This document shows, piece after piece, positions 6,618 through 15,512 of a stretch of DNA of 39,859 nt. The number at the start of each line of letters is the position of its first letter. Positions within the stretch are counted from its first letter, which is position 1. The translations under genes were made by a program, and so were the position numbers. The notes beneath the pieces were generated by a model, which was given only the letters and a program-made list of their open reading frames with translations, had not been told where the DNA came from and made no database searches. Source of the stretch: an uncultured Azonexus sp. (lineage in GTDB: Bacteria; Pseudomonadota; Gammaproteobacteria; Burkholderiales; Rhodocyclaceae); NCBI GenBank assembly GCA_937983545.1, contig CALJZP010000250.1, forward strand, positions 1 through 39,859, read 5' to 3'.

Positions 6618-8630
6618 TCATAGTCCCTGCGGCTCCAGCTTCAACCAGACAGTAAAGCTGGCCCCCTTGCCCGGTGCGCTCTGCGCCGTGATCCGCCCGC
6701 CGTAACGCTCAACCAGCGCCTGGCTGACCCACAGCCCCAGACCGTTACCTCCCGGCTTCTTGGCCGTGAAGAAGGGTTTGAACAGCTGCATCAGGTCGGC
6801 CTCGCTGATCCCCGGGCCCGAATCGGAGACGATCAGCCGGATGCCGAGCGGCATGTCGGCCTCGTCCCAATCCTCGACGCAAATCTTCAGTACGCCGCCG
6901 TTCGGCATGGCCTGGATGGCGTTGACGAAAAGATTGATGACGACCTGCTGCAACTCGTTCTTGTTGCAGACGATCCGTCGGGTCGAATCGATGTGCTGTT
7001 CGATCGCAATATCGCCCTTGTTGAGCAGATGGCGTACCAGCAGCAAGCAATCCTGTAGCAATACCGACGTATCGACCGGTTCCAGATAGCCGACATAATC
7101 CTGCGGGCGGGCGAATTGCAGCAGCTTGGCGACAATCAGCCGGATACGCTGGACCTGCTCGTGGATCAGCTTGATTTCATGCGCCACCGGCTCGGTCCGC
7201 GGCCCGAGCACATCGCGCAGCACATCGAGATTGCCCTGGACGACGGCGATCGGATTGTTGATTTCGTGCGCCACCCCTGCCGTCAGCTGGCCGATGGCCG
7301 CCAGTTTTTCATTCATCACCAGTTGCGACTGGGCCGCCTTGAGATCCGCCACGGCCCGTTCCAGTTCGGCCGTCCGCTCGGCGACCTTGACATCGAGCGA
7401 CTCGCCCCAGCGCTTCAAGGAGCCCGCCTGCGCCTGCAACTGATCGAGCAGACGATCGAAGTGGGCGGCCATGACGCCCAGTTCGTCAGCGCTCTCGACA
7501 TTGCCGACCCGGGCATCGTGATCGCCCTGCTCGATGGCCGTCATCGTCGCGTGCATGCGCTCGATGGGCTTGAAGACGCGCCGCGCCGAAATGACCGCAA
7601 ACGCGCCGGCCAGAATCATGGCCAGCACAAAAAACACCGCCACGGCAGCGAATGCATGCCAGCGCGCCTTGATGAAAGGTTCCTCGAGAAAGCCGACGTA
7701 CAGCATGCCGATACGCTGCTGCCGGCCGTCGAGCAACGGCTCGTAGGCCGAGACATACCAGTCGCTGACGACGAAGGCACGGTCCAGCCAGGTTCGTCCC
7801 TTGTCGAGGACCGTTTCGCGTACGGCAGCAGACACGCGCGTACCGATGGCCCGGGTATCACCGAACAGGCGCACGTTGGTCGCCACGCGCACATCGCCCA
7901 GGAACAGCGTTGCCGTGCCAGCGCTGCCGAAAGGCAAGGCGCCGTCGGGATAGACGATGGCATTCAGGTTGTCGATGAAATCCAGATTCTTGTTGAGCAG
8001 CACCCCGCCCTCCAGCACGCCGATCAGGCGCCCGGAGGCGTCGAATACCGGGGCGGCCGAATGAATGACGATGCCGCGATCCTCGGTTTCCCGCCTATCG
8101 GGTTTGGCATTGGGTGTCGGGACGATCGCCGTCCTCGCGAATACAGCAAGCCCCGGCCTGATCGACTCGAGCTGCTCGGCCGAAAACACTTCGGTCACCG
8201 TGCGTTCGCTGCCGGCCAGCGCCGACGCGACAACCGGCCATTGCCCGGCAAGCCGCCGCCCGCCTTCCACATCCATGAAGCGCAGGAAATCGAGTTTGCG
8301 CTCCCCTTGCATCGCAGCAAGCGTGTCGGCCACGGCCGGCGCCGGCGAGCCGGCATGATGCGCCAGGATGCGCAGCAGACGATCCGAGCTGGCCAGGCTG
8401 GTGACCGAGCGTCCGACCCCTTCGGTCACCCGTTCGTAATAGCCGTGTGCCACCGCGAGATCGCTGCGTACCTTGGTCACCAGGAGTTGATCGAAATAAC
8501 CGCCACCCCAATAGGCCAGCGCGGCCATGATCAGCGGCAGGACAACCCCGAGCGGCACCAGCGCCAGCAGCAGCAGGCGCGCCCGGATCGACCGGTCGGG
8601 GTGAAGGATCAGAGGCCCCAGGCCTGACAT
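6618..8630 (-). CDS. Sensor histidine kinase (periplasmic cache domain, HAMP, HisKA, HATPase)
   Basis: Protein of 670 residues. It has a first membrane helix (about 17-41) and a large periplasmic region (about 45-320) resembling a cache-type sensor. A second membrane helix (about 325-348) and a HAMP domain with a coiled-coil (KVAERTAELERAVADLKAAQ) follow. The HisKA phosphoacceptor is H455 in GVAHEINNP. The ATPase domain shows N box NLFVNAIQAM, G1 DSGPGIS and G2 GNGLGLW. The end is normal, with no receiver domain. The start ATG at 8630 overlaps the response-regulator gene by 22 bases, so the two are translated together. The kinase should phosphorylate that NtrC-type partner. The divergent transporter suggests the periplasmic domain senses the transported solute or its absence; this is inference. 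Confidence 0.9.
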   Translation of the reverse strand: MSGLGPLILHPDRSIRARLLLLALVPLGVVLPLIMAALAYWGGGYFDQLLVTKVRSDLAVAHGYYERVTEGVGRSVTSLASSDRLLRILAHHAGSPAPAVADTLAAMQGERKLDFLRFMDVEGGRRLAGQWPVVASALAGSERTVTEVFSAEQLESIRPGLAVFARTAIVPTPNAKPDRRETEDRGIVIHSAAPVFDASGRLIGVLEGGVLLNKNLDFIDNLNAIVYPDGALPFGSAGTATLFLGDVRVATNVRLFGDTRAIGTRVSAAVRETVLDKGRTWLDRAFVVSDWYVSAYEPLLDGRQQRIGMLYVGFLEEPFIKARWHAFAAVAVFFVLAMILAGAFAVISARRVFKPIERMHATMTAIEQGDHDARVGNVESADELGVMAAHFDRLLDQLQAQAGSLKRWGESLDVKVAERTAELERAVADLKAAQSQLVMNEKLAAIGQLTAGVAHEINNPIAVVQGNLDVLRDVLGPRTEPVAHEIKLIHEQVQRIRLIVAKLLQFARPQDYVGYLEPVDTSVLLQDCLLLVRHLLNKGDIAIEQHIDSTRRIVCNKNELQQVVINLFVNAIQAMPNGGVLKICVEDWDEADMPLGIRLIVSDSGPGISEADLMQLFKPFFTAKKPGGNGLGLWVSQALVERYGGRITAQSAPGKGASFTVWLKLEPQGL

Positions 8631-9988
8631 TTGCGATCCATGGTCTTGCGCGAGATGCCCAGCCGTCGGCTGGCTTCCGACTTGTTGCCGTCGCAGGCCG
8701 CCAGAACGGCCAGAATGTGCCGTTTCTCCACCGCCTCCAGCGTTTCGTCGGTACCGGCCGGCGCGTGAATCGCATTACTCGCCTCCGGCTCCGGCCCGAT
8801 GTCGAACCAGCCGAGAATCAGCGAACGCTCGACCAGGTTGCGCAACTCGCGGACATTGCCCGGCCAGTCGTAATCCGCCATGCGGGCCAGCGTGCGCGGA
8901 TCGAGCGCCAGGGGCGGCACGCCCAGGTTCGGCCCCAGCAGGCCGGTAAAGTGCCCGACCAGCAGGGGGATGTCTTCCGGCCGTTCGCGCAGCGGCGGCA
9001 GGGTTACCTCGAGAACCTGCAGGCGATAGTAGAGATCCTGGCGGAACCGCTGGGCCGCCACCTCGGCTTTCAAATCCCGGTTGGTCGCGGCGATGACGCG
9101 CACATCCACTGCCACTTCCTGCTCCGAACCGACCGGACGGATACGCCGCTCTTCCAGCACCCGCAGCAACTTGGCCTGGGCGGCCGGCGGCAACTCCGAA
9201 ATTTCGTCGAGAAACAGGGTACCGCCCCGGGCGTAGTAAAAAAGGCCCTCGCGGCTCTGCTGGGCGCCGGTGTACGCGCCCTTGATGTGGCCGAACAGTT
9301 CGGATTCGATCAGCTCGGCCGAAATGGCCGCGCAATTGACCGGCACGAACGGTCCGTCGGCGCGCTTGCTCATGCGGTGCAAGGCGCGGGCGGCCACTTC
9401 CTTGCCGGTACCCGACTCGCCGCTGAGCAGCACTGTGGCCGGAGTCGGCGCGATGCGACGCAAGCGGTCGCAAACCCTGAGCATGACCTCGGACTGACCG
9501 ACAACACCCTCCACATCGGCGGCGTGGGTGCTGACCTCGCGGCGCAGGACGAAATTCTCGCGAGCCAGCTGCGAACGCTCGAAACAGCGCTGGATCGCGT
9601 TGAGCGCCTGGGCCAGCGAAAACGGCTTGAGCAGAAAATCCGCCGCGCCGGCACGCAGCGCATCGATGGCCGTGTCGAGATCGGCGTAGGCGGTCATCAT
9701 CACCACATCACCGGCGAACCCGTCCTGACGCAGTTCGTGCAGCCAATCGATACCGGATACGCCCGGCAAGGCAATGTCGAGGACGATCAGGTCGTAGCGG
9801 TTGCGCCGGAAAAGCGAGCGGGCGGCTTCAACGCTGTCGGCGCAATCGACCAGCCCGCAGCGCGAACTCAGCGCCCGCTGCAGGAAGCTGACCATCCCCG
9901 GTTCGTCGTCGACCACCAGTACCGAATAATGCAACCAGGGTGCCTCGTTCCTGCCCGCCAAGCTTTCTTCCATGTTTCCGCCATGCAT
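8609..9988 (-). CDS. Sigma-54-dependent response regulator, NtrC family
   Basis: Protein of 459 residues. The receiver domain (about 20-135) has acidic pocket VVDDEP, phosphoacceptor D71 (LIVLDIALPG) and the conserved KPF. The AAA+ domain has Walker A GESGTGKE (190-197), the sigma-54 contact loop GAYTGA (237-242, Tyr replacing the common Phe of GAFTGA) and Walker B TLFLDE. The arginine-finger/sensor region LYYRLQVLEVTLPPLRER and DWPGNVREL are also present. The C-terminal Fis-type helix-turn-helix is NKSEASRRLGISRKTMDRK. The start may be ATG 9988 or ATG 9973; both are plausible. It is cotranscribed with the kinase gene. The divergent ABC operon has a sigma-54 promoter and an upstream inverted repeat, so it is the likely target. 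Confidence 0.93.
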   Translation of the reverse strand: MHGGNMEESLAGRNEAPWLHYSVLVVDDEPGMVSFLQRALSSRCGLVDCADSVEAARSLFRRNRYDLIVLDIALPGVSGIDWLHELRQDGFAGDVVMMTAYADLDTAIDALRAGAADFLLKPFSLAQALNAIQRCFERSQLARENFVLRREVSTHAADVEGVVGQSEVMLRVCDRLRRIAPTPATVLLSGESGTGKEVAARALHRMSKRADGPFVPVNCAAISAELIESELFGHIKGAYTGAQQSREGLFYYARGGTLFLDEISELPPAAQAKLLRVLEERRIRPVGSEQEVAVDVRVIAATNRDLKAEVAAQRFRQDLYYRLQVLEVTLPPLRERPEDIPLLVGHFTGLLGPNLGVPPLALDPRTLARMADYDWPGNVRELRNLVERSLILGWFDIGPEPEASNAIHAPAGTDETLEAVEKRHILAVLAACDGNKSEASRRLGISRKTMDRKCQAWGL

Positions 9989-10045
9989 CGTCTCGTTTCC
10001 CCCGCTGCGATTTTCGCACGCCTCGCCCCTCGGCGGTTACGTCAC

Positions 10046-10068
10046 TTTGTCCTGAAAGGCAGGTCAAA
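10046..10068. promoter_or_regulatory. Inverted repeat, candidate upstream activator site for the NtrC-type regulator
   Basis: Arms TTTGTCCTG (10046-10054) and CAGGTCAAA (10060-10068), separated by five bases, pair at 8 of 9 positions. The centre is about 108 bases upstream of the predicted transcription start of the ABC operon. That is the usual distance for an enhancer-type site of an NtrC family activator. It lies between the response regulator gene and its presumed target. Binding is inferred, not shown. Confidence 0.5.
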
Positions 10069-10138
10069 AAGTCCCATTTTCCGCACGGCGCGCGGCCTGT
10101 CCGGCACAAAACCGCAGCCTCCAGCGGAGATGTTGTAA

Positions 10139-10155
10139 TGGCCTCGATCTTGCTT
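10139..10155 (+). promoter_or_regulatory. Sigma-54 promoter of the ABC transporter operon
   Basis: TGGCCTC-GATC-TTGCTT matches the -24/-12 consensus: GG at 10140-10141 and GC at 10152-10153, exactly 10 bases apart, with T-T-GC-T at the -12 end. It predicts a start near 10165 and a leader of about 115 bases. The only sigma-54 activator in the window is encoded divergently next to it. This makes the match much more likely to be real than an isolated hit. Confidence 0.68.
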
Positions 10156-10182
10156 CATCGTAAAACGGCTAAAATGCCGGCT

Positions 10183-10250
10183 TGCGGTCTGCGTACCGCA
10201 CGTATCAGGTGGCGCCCCGGCGCTTGTAAGCTGCCGTGACATCCGCACGG
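10183..10250 (+). other. Structured leader of the ABC operon (two hairpins)
   Basis: Two hairpins lie in the predicted 5' untranslated region: TGCGGT/ACCGCA at 10183-10200 and CCGTG/CACGG at 10234-10250. Neither is followed by a T-run. I recognise no known riboswitch class. They may affect mRNA stability or be chance in GC-rich DNA. Confidence 0.3.
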
Positions 10251-10280
10251 CGGCGGTTGTTGTCAAAATCGGAGCTTTAC

Positions 10281-11156
10281 ATGAACTTTTCCAGCATGCG
10301 CCGTCTGGCGCTGAAGGCTGCGGCTGCCTGCGCCGTCGCATCGCTCTTCGCCCTCCCCGCCACCGCTTCCGACGCCGTCCTACGCGTTTCGGCCATTCCC
10401 GACGAAGCCCCCACCGAGCTGCAGCGCAAGTTCGCCCCGCTCGGCAAATACCTCGAAGCGCAGACCGGCATGAAGGTCGTCTTCACGCCGGTATCCGACT
10501 ACGCCGCCGTCGTCGAATCGCTGGCCACCCGGAAGATCGATCTCGCCTGGCTCGGCGGCTTCACCTTCGTGCAGGCAAAGATCCGCACCAACGGCACCGC
10601 CATCCCCATCGCCCAGCGCGAAGAGGACGCCAAGTTCACCTCGAAATTCATCACCGCCGATCCGGCGATCAAGAGTCTGGCCGATCTCAAGGGCAAGACC
10701 TTCGCCTTCGGCGCCCCATCTTCCACCTCGGGCAGCCTGATGCCGCGCTTCTTCCTGCAGCAGGCCGGCCTCAACCCGGAAAAGGACTTCAAGAACGTCG
10801 CCTTCTCCGGCGCCCACGACGCCACCGTGGCCTTCGTTGCCGCCGGCAAGGCCGAGGCCGGCGTGCTGAACGCCTCGGTCTGGGACAAGCTGGTCGAGGC
10901 CAAGAAAGTCGATACCGACAAGGTGCGGGTCTTCGCCACCACGCCGCCGTACTTCGACTACAACTGGACGGTGCGCGGCGATCTCGACCCTGCCCTGGTC
11001 AAGAAGCTGACCGACGCTTTCCTCAAGCTCGATCCGGCCAACCCGGAACACAAGGAAATCCTCGCCCTGCAACGCGCGGCCAAGTTCATCCCGACCAAGA
11101 AGGAAAACTACGACGGGATCGAGAAGGCTGCCCACGCGGCCGGCCTGCTCAAGTAA
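10281..11156 (+). CDS. Periplasmic binding protein of a phosphonate/phosphite/putative-selenate type ABC importer
   Basis: Protein of 291 residues. The ATG at 10281 has GGAG at good spacing; the longer GTG start at 10236 is rejected. A signal peptide ends around ATAS-DAVLRV. The mature protein is a PhnD-like type 2 binding protein, with VSAIPDEAPTELQRKF, the DLAWLGGFTFVQA hinge region, FGAPSSTSGSLMPR (Ser/Thr-rich anion-binding loop) and FSGAHDATVAFVAAGKAEAG. The pattern VSAIPDEAPTE plus SSTSG closely recalls, from memory, proteins annotated as putative selenate ABC transporter substrate-binding proteins. The true substrate could equally be a phosphonate, phosphite or another oxyanion. First gene of a three-gene operon (3 bases to the ATPase gene). 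Confidence 0.85.
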   Translation: MNFSSMRRLALKAAAACAVASLFALPATASDAVLRVSAIPDEAPTELQRKFAPLGKYLEAQTGMKVVFTPVSDYAAVVESLATRKIDLAWLGGFTFVQAKIRTNGTAIPIAQREEDAKFTSKFITADPAIKSLADLKGKTFAFGAPSSTSGSLMPRFFLQQAGLNPEKDFKNVAFSGAHDATVAFVAAGKAEAGVLNASVWDKLVEAKKVDTDKVRVFATTPPYFDYNWTVRGDLDPALVKKLTDAFLKLDPANPEHKEILALQRAAKFIPTKKENYDGIEKAAHAAGLLK

Positions 11157-11159
11157 GCG

Positions 11160-11996
11160 ATGAGCTTTTCGCTTGATGGCGTGGGGCTGACCCACGCCAA
11201 TGGCTACACGGCCCTGGCCGACATTTCGCTACGTGCCGACCGGGGCGAGCGCATCGCCTTGATCGGCCCGTCGGGAGCGGGCAAGACCAGCTTGCTGTCG
11301 GTCATCGGCACGGCGCTGGCGCCGACGGCAGGACAAGGCACCGTGCTCGATTCCGCCTTGGCCGGAGATGCTCCGCGCGGCCAGGGCCTGAAACGCCTGC
11401 GCGCCCGCATCGGCACCATTCATCAGGCGCCGCCCATTCCCGGCCGACAGCGCGTCGTCACCGCCGTGCTGGCCGGCCGGCTCGGCCAATGGCCCGCCTG
11501 GAAGTCGCTGGCGTCCCTGCTTTACCCGATGGACATACCCGGCGCCAGGGCGGCGCTCGAACGCGTCGATCTCGCCGACAAGCTGTTCTGCCGCTGCGAC
11601 CAATTGTCCGGCGGGCAGCTGCAGCGCGTCGGCATTGCCCGCGTGCTTTACCAGCGGCCCGACCTGCTGCTTGCCGACGAACCGGTTTCGGCCCTTGACC
11701 CGGCCCTGGCCCAGGCGACGATACGCCTCCTGACGGCCGACGCCGAGGCGCGTGGCGCCACGCTGATCGCCAGCCTGCACGCTGTCGATCTCGCGCTCGA
11801 CAACTTCCCGCGCATCGTCGGCGTCAAAGCCGGGCGCATCGCCTTCGACCTGCCCGGCGAGCGCGTTACCGATGCCCTGCTCCATGCGCTCTACGCGAGC
11901 GAAGGCGAGGAACTGCCGGTACAGGCCCACGAGCCGGCTTTCATGACCCGCCAACGGGCCGCCAACGACGCAGCGACGCGCGCCGCATGCTGCTGA
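11160..11996 (+). CDS. ABC transporter ATPase, PhnC-like
   Basis: Protein of 278 residues that energises the importer on the cytoplasmic side. Motifs: Walker [11 protein letters not shown] (about 35-44), Q-loop IHQAPP, ABC signature [15 protein letters not shown], Walker [10 protein letters not shown]-loop SALDP and switch histidine SLHAVD. The last 30 residues form a polar tail rich in Ala and Cys. It starts three bases after the binding-protein stop and overlaps the permease gene by ten bases, so all three are one translationally coupled unit. PhnC-type family membership follows from sequence style and the neighbours. Confidence 0.88.
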   Translation: MSFSLDGVGLTHANGYTALADISLRADRGERIALIGPSGAGKTSLLSVIGTALAPTAGQGTVLDSALAGDAPRGQGLKRLRARIGTIHQAPPIPGRQRVVTAVLAGRLGQWPAWKSLASLLYPMDIPGARAALERVDLADKLFCRCDQLSGGQLQRVGIARVLYQRPDLLLADEPVSALDPALAQATIRLLTADAEARGATLIASLHAVDLALDNFPRIVGVKAGRIAFDLPGERVTDALLHALYASEGEELPVQAHEPAFMTRQRAANDAATRAACC

Positions 11997-13534
11997 CGGC
12001 CGATCCCGCCGCCCGCCCGCGCCTGCTCGGTGCGCTGACCGTGCTCGTCGTCCTCTGGCCGCTGTTCCAGGCCGCCGAGGTCAAGCCCGGCGCCTTGTTA
12101 GACGCGGGCAACGTCAAGGTCATCGGTAATTTCCTGGCCGCCTTCCTGCCGCCGGAAACGGGGGCGGAATTCCTTGGCCATCTCGGCAAGGCAACGCTGG
12201 AAACACTGGCCATCGCCAGCGCCGGCATGCTGCTCGCCTTTCTGCTCGCCGTGCCGCTCGGCTACCTGGCGACGGCGGCCGGGCGCGAAAGGCCGACACT
12301 CAACCCGGTCACGCGCAGCCTGCTCACCCTCCTGCGCGGCATTCCCGAACTGGTCTGGGCGCTCGTCTTCGTGCGCGTTTTCGGTCTCGGCCCGGCTGCC
12401 GGCGTGCTGGCGCTCGGCCTCACCTACGGCGGCATGCTGGCCAAGGTCTATGCCGAAATCCTCGAATCGGTCGATCCGGCACCGGCCAATGCCTTGCGCC
12501 ATAGCGGCGCCAAGCGGCCGCTCGCCCTCCTCTACGGCCTGATCCCCCTAGCCGCCAAGGAACTCGCCTCCTATACGGTTTACCGCTGGGAATGCGCCAT
12601 CCGTGCTTCGGTCGTCATGGGTTTCGTCGGCGCGGGCGGGCTCGGCCAATTGATGGACCAGGCGATGAAGATGCTCAACGGCGGCGAGGCCGCCAGCATC
12701 CTGCTCGCCTTCATGGCCCTGGTCTTCGCCGCCGACGGCCTGTCGCAATGGCTGCGCCGCGCGCTCGATACGCCGCCGGCCGACCGTCCTTCGCCTTTCG
12801 GCCCACGGAGCGCACTGCTCGCCCTGACGCTGCTTGCCGGCACGGTCGCCAGCTTCCGCTTCCTGAATATCGGCTTCGGCGAATTGTTCACCGCCGATGC
12901 CGCGCGTAGCATGGGCGAATTCGTCGCCGGCTTCTTCCCGCCCGATCTGTCGGCCGAGTGGCTGGCCAAGGTCGGCAAGGGGATATGGGAAACGCTCGCC
13001 ATCTCCGTTGTCGGTACGCTGCTCGCCGCCGTGGCCGGCCTGCTGCTGGCCCTGCCCAAGCCGCATGCGCCCTTCGGCTTCGTGCTCAACGCCCTGCGCT
13101 CGGTGCCGGAACTGGTCTGGGCCACGATCACCGCGCTCGCCGTCGGCCTCGGCCCCTTCGCCGGCGCCTTGGCGCTCGCCCTGCACACCGCCGGCGTACT
13201 CGGCCGTCTGTACGCGGAAGCTTTCGACAACGCACCGCAGGCCGCGACCCGGGCACTGCACCTGGCCGGCGCACCGGCCGGCGTGCGCTTCCTCTACGGC
13301 ACGCTGCCCGGCGCCACGCCACAACTGATCGCCTACACGCTCTACCGCTGGGAAATGAATATCCGCATGGCGGCCATCCTCGGCTTCGTCGGGGCCGGCG
13401 GCCTGGGCCAGCTGCTCTATTTCGAGCTGTCGCTGTTCCACTACGCCCAGGCCAGCACCGTCATCATCGCCATGCTGCTCCTGTCCATCGGCGTCGACCA
13501 GACCAGTGCCTGGTTGCGGCAGCGCCTGCGCTGA
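11987..13534 (+). CDS. ABC transporter permease, tandem PhnE-like fusion
   Basis: Protein of 515 residues, about twice the length of a usual PhnE (about 260-290). It contains two permease repeats. Each has a FPP/LPP periplasmic loop ([26 protein letters not shown]), a start-of-domain motif ([22 protein letters not shown]) and an R-x-x-PELVWA motif. Each also has an EAA-like loop ending in YRWE[19 protein letters not shown]. The fusion therefore supplies both membrane halves of the importer in one chain. The start ATG at 11987 lies inside the end of the ATPase gene. It is the last gene of the operon. A hairpin (13601-13621) lies in the gap before trmA, without a T-run. Confidence 0.87.
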   Translation: MLLTADPAARPRLLGALTVLVVLWPLFQAAEVKPGALLDAGNVKVIGNFLAAFLPPETGAEFLGHLGKATLETLAIASAGMLLAFLLAVPLGYLATAAGRERPTLNPVTRSLLTLLRGIPELVWALVFVRVFGLGPAAGVLALGLTYGGMLAKVYAEILESVDPAPANALRHSGAKRPLALLYGLIPLAAKELASYTVYRWECAIRASVVMGFVGAGGLGQLMDQAMKMLNGGEAASILLAFMALVFAADGLSQWLRRALDTPPADRPSPFGPRSALLALTLLAGTVASFRFLNIGFGELFTADAARSMGEFVAGFFPPDLSAEWLAKVGKGIWETLAISVVGTLLAAVAGLLLALPKPHAPFGFVLNALRSVPELVWATITALAVGLGPFAGALALALHTAGVLGRLYAEAFDNAPQAATRALHLAGAPAGVRFLYGTLPGATPQLIAYTLYRWEMNIRMAAILGFVGAGGLGQLLYFELSLFHYAQASTVIIAMLLLSIGVDQTSAWLRQRLR

Positions 13535-13649
13535 GCGCATCCTCGCCCTCACGCGCAGACCGGCGTATATTTCGCCCTCCCCCTATCGCCCTCTCCATAT
13601 CGCCGGCCTGCAAACCCGGCGACGAAAACCGCTTCATCGCCGTAGAAAC

Positions 13650-14738
13650 ATGCCGCTACCGACCTTCGACATCGCCCAGTACCCAGCCCAGCTTGCCGCC
13701 AAGGCGGCCGGATTCGAACGAAATTTCGCCGAGTTCGGCGTCAGCGGCACGGCCGTCCACGCTTCCGACCCTCGGCATTACCGCATGCGGGCCGAATTCG
13801 GCATCTGGCACGATGGCGACAACCTCGATTACACCATGTCGGACCCGGACGATCCCAGGCAGAAAATCCGCCTGGACACCTTCCCGCCGGCAGCCGCGGC
13901 CATCTGCGCCATCATGCCGCGCCTGAAGGAGCGCCTGATCCCCAGCGACACCCTGCGCCGCCGGCTCTTCCAGGTCAATTTCCTCGCCACCCTGAGCGGC
14001 GAGCTGATGATCACGCTGATTTACCACCGGCCGCTCGACGCCGCCTGGGAAGCAGCCGCCCGTGAACTGGCAGGCGAACTCGGCGTGCAACTGATCGGCC
14101 GCAGCCGGGGGCAAAAGGTCGTCATCGACCGCGACTGGCTGCTCGAGGAATTCGAACTCGATGGCCGCCGACTGAAATACCAGCAGGTCGAAGGCAGCTT
14201 CACCCAGCCCAACGGCGAGGTAAACCGCAAGATGCTCGCCTGGGCCTGCCAACAGGCCACCGGCATCGGCGGCAAGCTCGTCGAGCTTTACTGCGGCAAC
14301 GGCAACTTCACCCTGGCGCTCGCCCCGCTGTTCGAACGCGTGCTGGCCACCGAAGTCAGCAAGACATCGGTGCATGCCGCGCAATACAATATCGCCGCCA
14401 ACGCCGTCGACAACATTGACCTGATCCGCATGTCGGCCGAGGAATTCAGCGCCGCGCTCGCCGGCCGCGAAACATTTCAGCGCCTGAAGGACATTGACCT
14501 CGACGCCTTCCGCCAAGCGACCTTGTTCGTCGACCCGCCGCGCGCCGGTCTCGATGACGCCACCGTCGAGCTGGCCCGCAACTTCGATCGCATCCTGTAC
14601 ATTTCCTGCAATCAGGACACGCTGCGCAACAACGTCGCCGCGCTGAACGACAGCCACCGGATCGCCGCCTCGGCCGTCTTCGACCAGTTTCCCTACACGC
14701 ACCACCTCGAATGCGGCGTTCTGCTGCAGCGTCGGTAA
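13650..14738 (+). CDS. trmA: tRNA (uracil-5-)-methyltransferase TrmA
   Basis: Protein of 362 residues (E. coli TrmA has 366). It makes 5-methyluridine at tRNA position 54 using S-adenosylmethionine. Motifs: RMRAEFGIWHDGD in the N-terminal domain; RGQKVVIDRDWL; SFTQPN; SAM motif LVELYCGNGNFTLAL; ATEVSK; catalytic aspartate motif FVDPPRAGLD; and the nucleophilic cysteine in ILYISCNQDTLRNN. The ATG at 13650 matches the family N-terminus, so the ORF-track start at 13506 is rejected. No typical RNA-binding TRAM domain or 4Fe-4S cluster cysteines are visible, which separates it from RlmD. It lies 115 bases after the ABC operon and probably has its own promoter. Confidence 0.94.
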   Translation: MPLPTFDIAQYPAQLAAKAAGFERNFAEFGVSGTAVHASDPRHYRMRAEFGIWHDGDNLDYTMSDPDDPRQKIRLDTFPPAAAAICAIMPRLKERLIPSDTLRRRLFQVNFLATLSGELMITLIYHRPLDAAWEAAARELAGELGVQLIGRSRGQKVVIDRDWLLEEFELDGRRLKYQQVEGSFTQPNGEVNRKMLAWACQQATGIGGKLVELYCGNGNFTLALAPLFERVLATEVSKTSVHAAQYNIAANAVDNIDLIRMSAEEFSAALAGRETFQRLKDIDLDAFRQATLFVDPPRAGLDDATVELARNFDRILYISCNQDTLRNNVAALNDSHRIAASAVFDQFPYTHHLECGVLLQRR

Positions 14739-14810
14739 CAAACCGTAACAAGCCTGTCCGGCAAAGTGCATTCGCAGATGCTAAAATAGAAGCCGTAACA
14801 TTCGGGACTC

Positions 14811-15422
14811 ATGGCTGTGCGCCGCCTTCTCGCCCTAGCGCTCACTACTTTCTTCTCGCTGACCGCCCTCGCGTCGGAAAGCGACGATCAGGCTTCGTTC
14901 GTCGATGCCTCGATTCCGCACGCCGGTGTGACGATCACCCCGATCCCGATGCCGGCGGCAGTCACCGAAGTGCTGCCACCGATCAACCCGGCGGCCAAGC
15001 TGCGGGCAGCGAAAAAAGCCAAGCAGGCAACCAAGGATGCCCTGCCGGCCACGCTGCTCAGCCGCACCGAACGCCACCAGATGGCGCTGATGGTCGCCAG
15101 ACACAGGAACAACGAGGCACCGGTACATAGCGCCGGCGATGAGGACGAAGGTCAGTCGCACGACGGCGATCATGTGCTGCAGCAGTTCTACAGCCGCCCC
15201 AGGGTAATCAAGGATGACAAGCAGGACGACCCGGAAGCCGACCTGCTGGCGATTTCCGACACCGCCCGCATTCGCCTGATGATGGCCCGCCTCAAGGCGG
15301 TCGAGGCCCATGTGCTGGCACAAGTGCCCGACGATGGCGAAGCCTTGCCGCAGCGCGTCACCGACCGCCTGAAAGAAGCCCGCGCCAAGGCGCTGGAAGC
15401 GCACCGCGCCAGGTTCTCCTGA
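14811..15422 (+). CDS. Secreted protein of unknown function
   Basis: Protein of 203 residues with a clear signal peptide (MAVRRLLALALTTFFSLTALAS). The mature part has a Pro-rich stretch (ITPIPMPAAVTEVLPPINPA) and a basic helical stretch (KLRAAKKAKQATKDALPATLL). A long acidic, His-containing linker (about residues 105-140) and a C-terminal helical region ending EARAKALEAHRARFS follow. No cysteine and no known domain. It could be a periplasmic scaffold or envelope protein. It lies between trmA (72-base gap) and the DsrE-like gene (90-base gap), in the same direction. Coding status is supported by the signal peptide and codon pattern. Confidence 0.65.
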   Translation: MAVRRLLALALTTFFSLTALASESDDQASFVDASIPHAGVTITPIPMPAAVTEVLPPINPAAKLRAAKKAKQATKDALPATLLSRTERHQMALMVARHRNNEAPVHSAGDEDEGQSHDGDHVLQQFYSRPRVIKDDKQDDPEADLLAISDTARIRLMMARLKAVEAHVLAQVPDDGEALPQRVTDRLKEARAKALEAHRARFS

Positions 15423-15512
15423 GCGACCTGCTGCGTGCGGGGCCGGAAGCTTCAGCGCATCAAGCCCGCAAACCGTTTCTCCATCGACCGCGTTCGACGC
15501 ACCGCAAATTCC

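Noticed and set aside
10046-10068. The palindrome arm TTTGTCCTGA also occurs in the LitR control region at 20789
   Set aside because: The right arms, spacing and neighbouring regulators differ (Fis-type versus MerR-type), so a shared regulator is unlikely. A ten-base match is possible by chance.
13601-13621. Hairpin CGCCGG/CCGGCG after the ABC operon
   Set aside because: No T-run and a nine-base loop; not convincing as a terminator.
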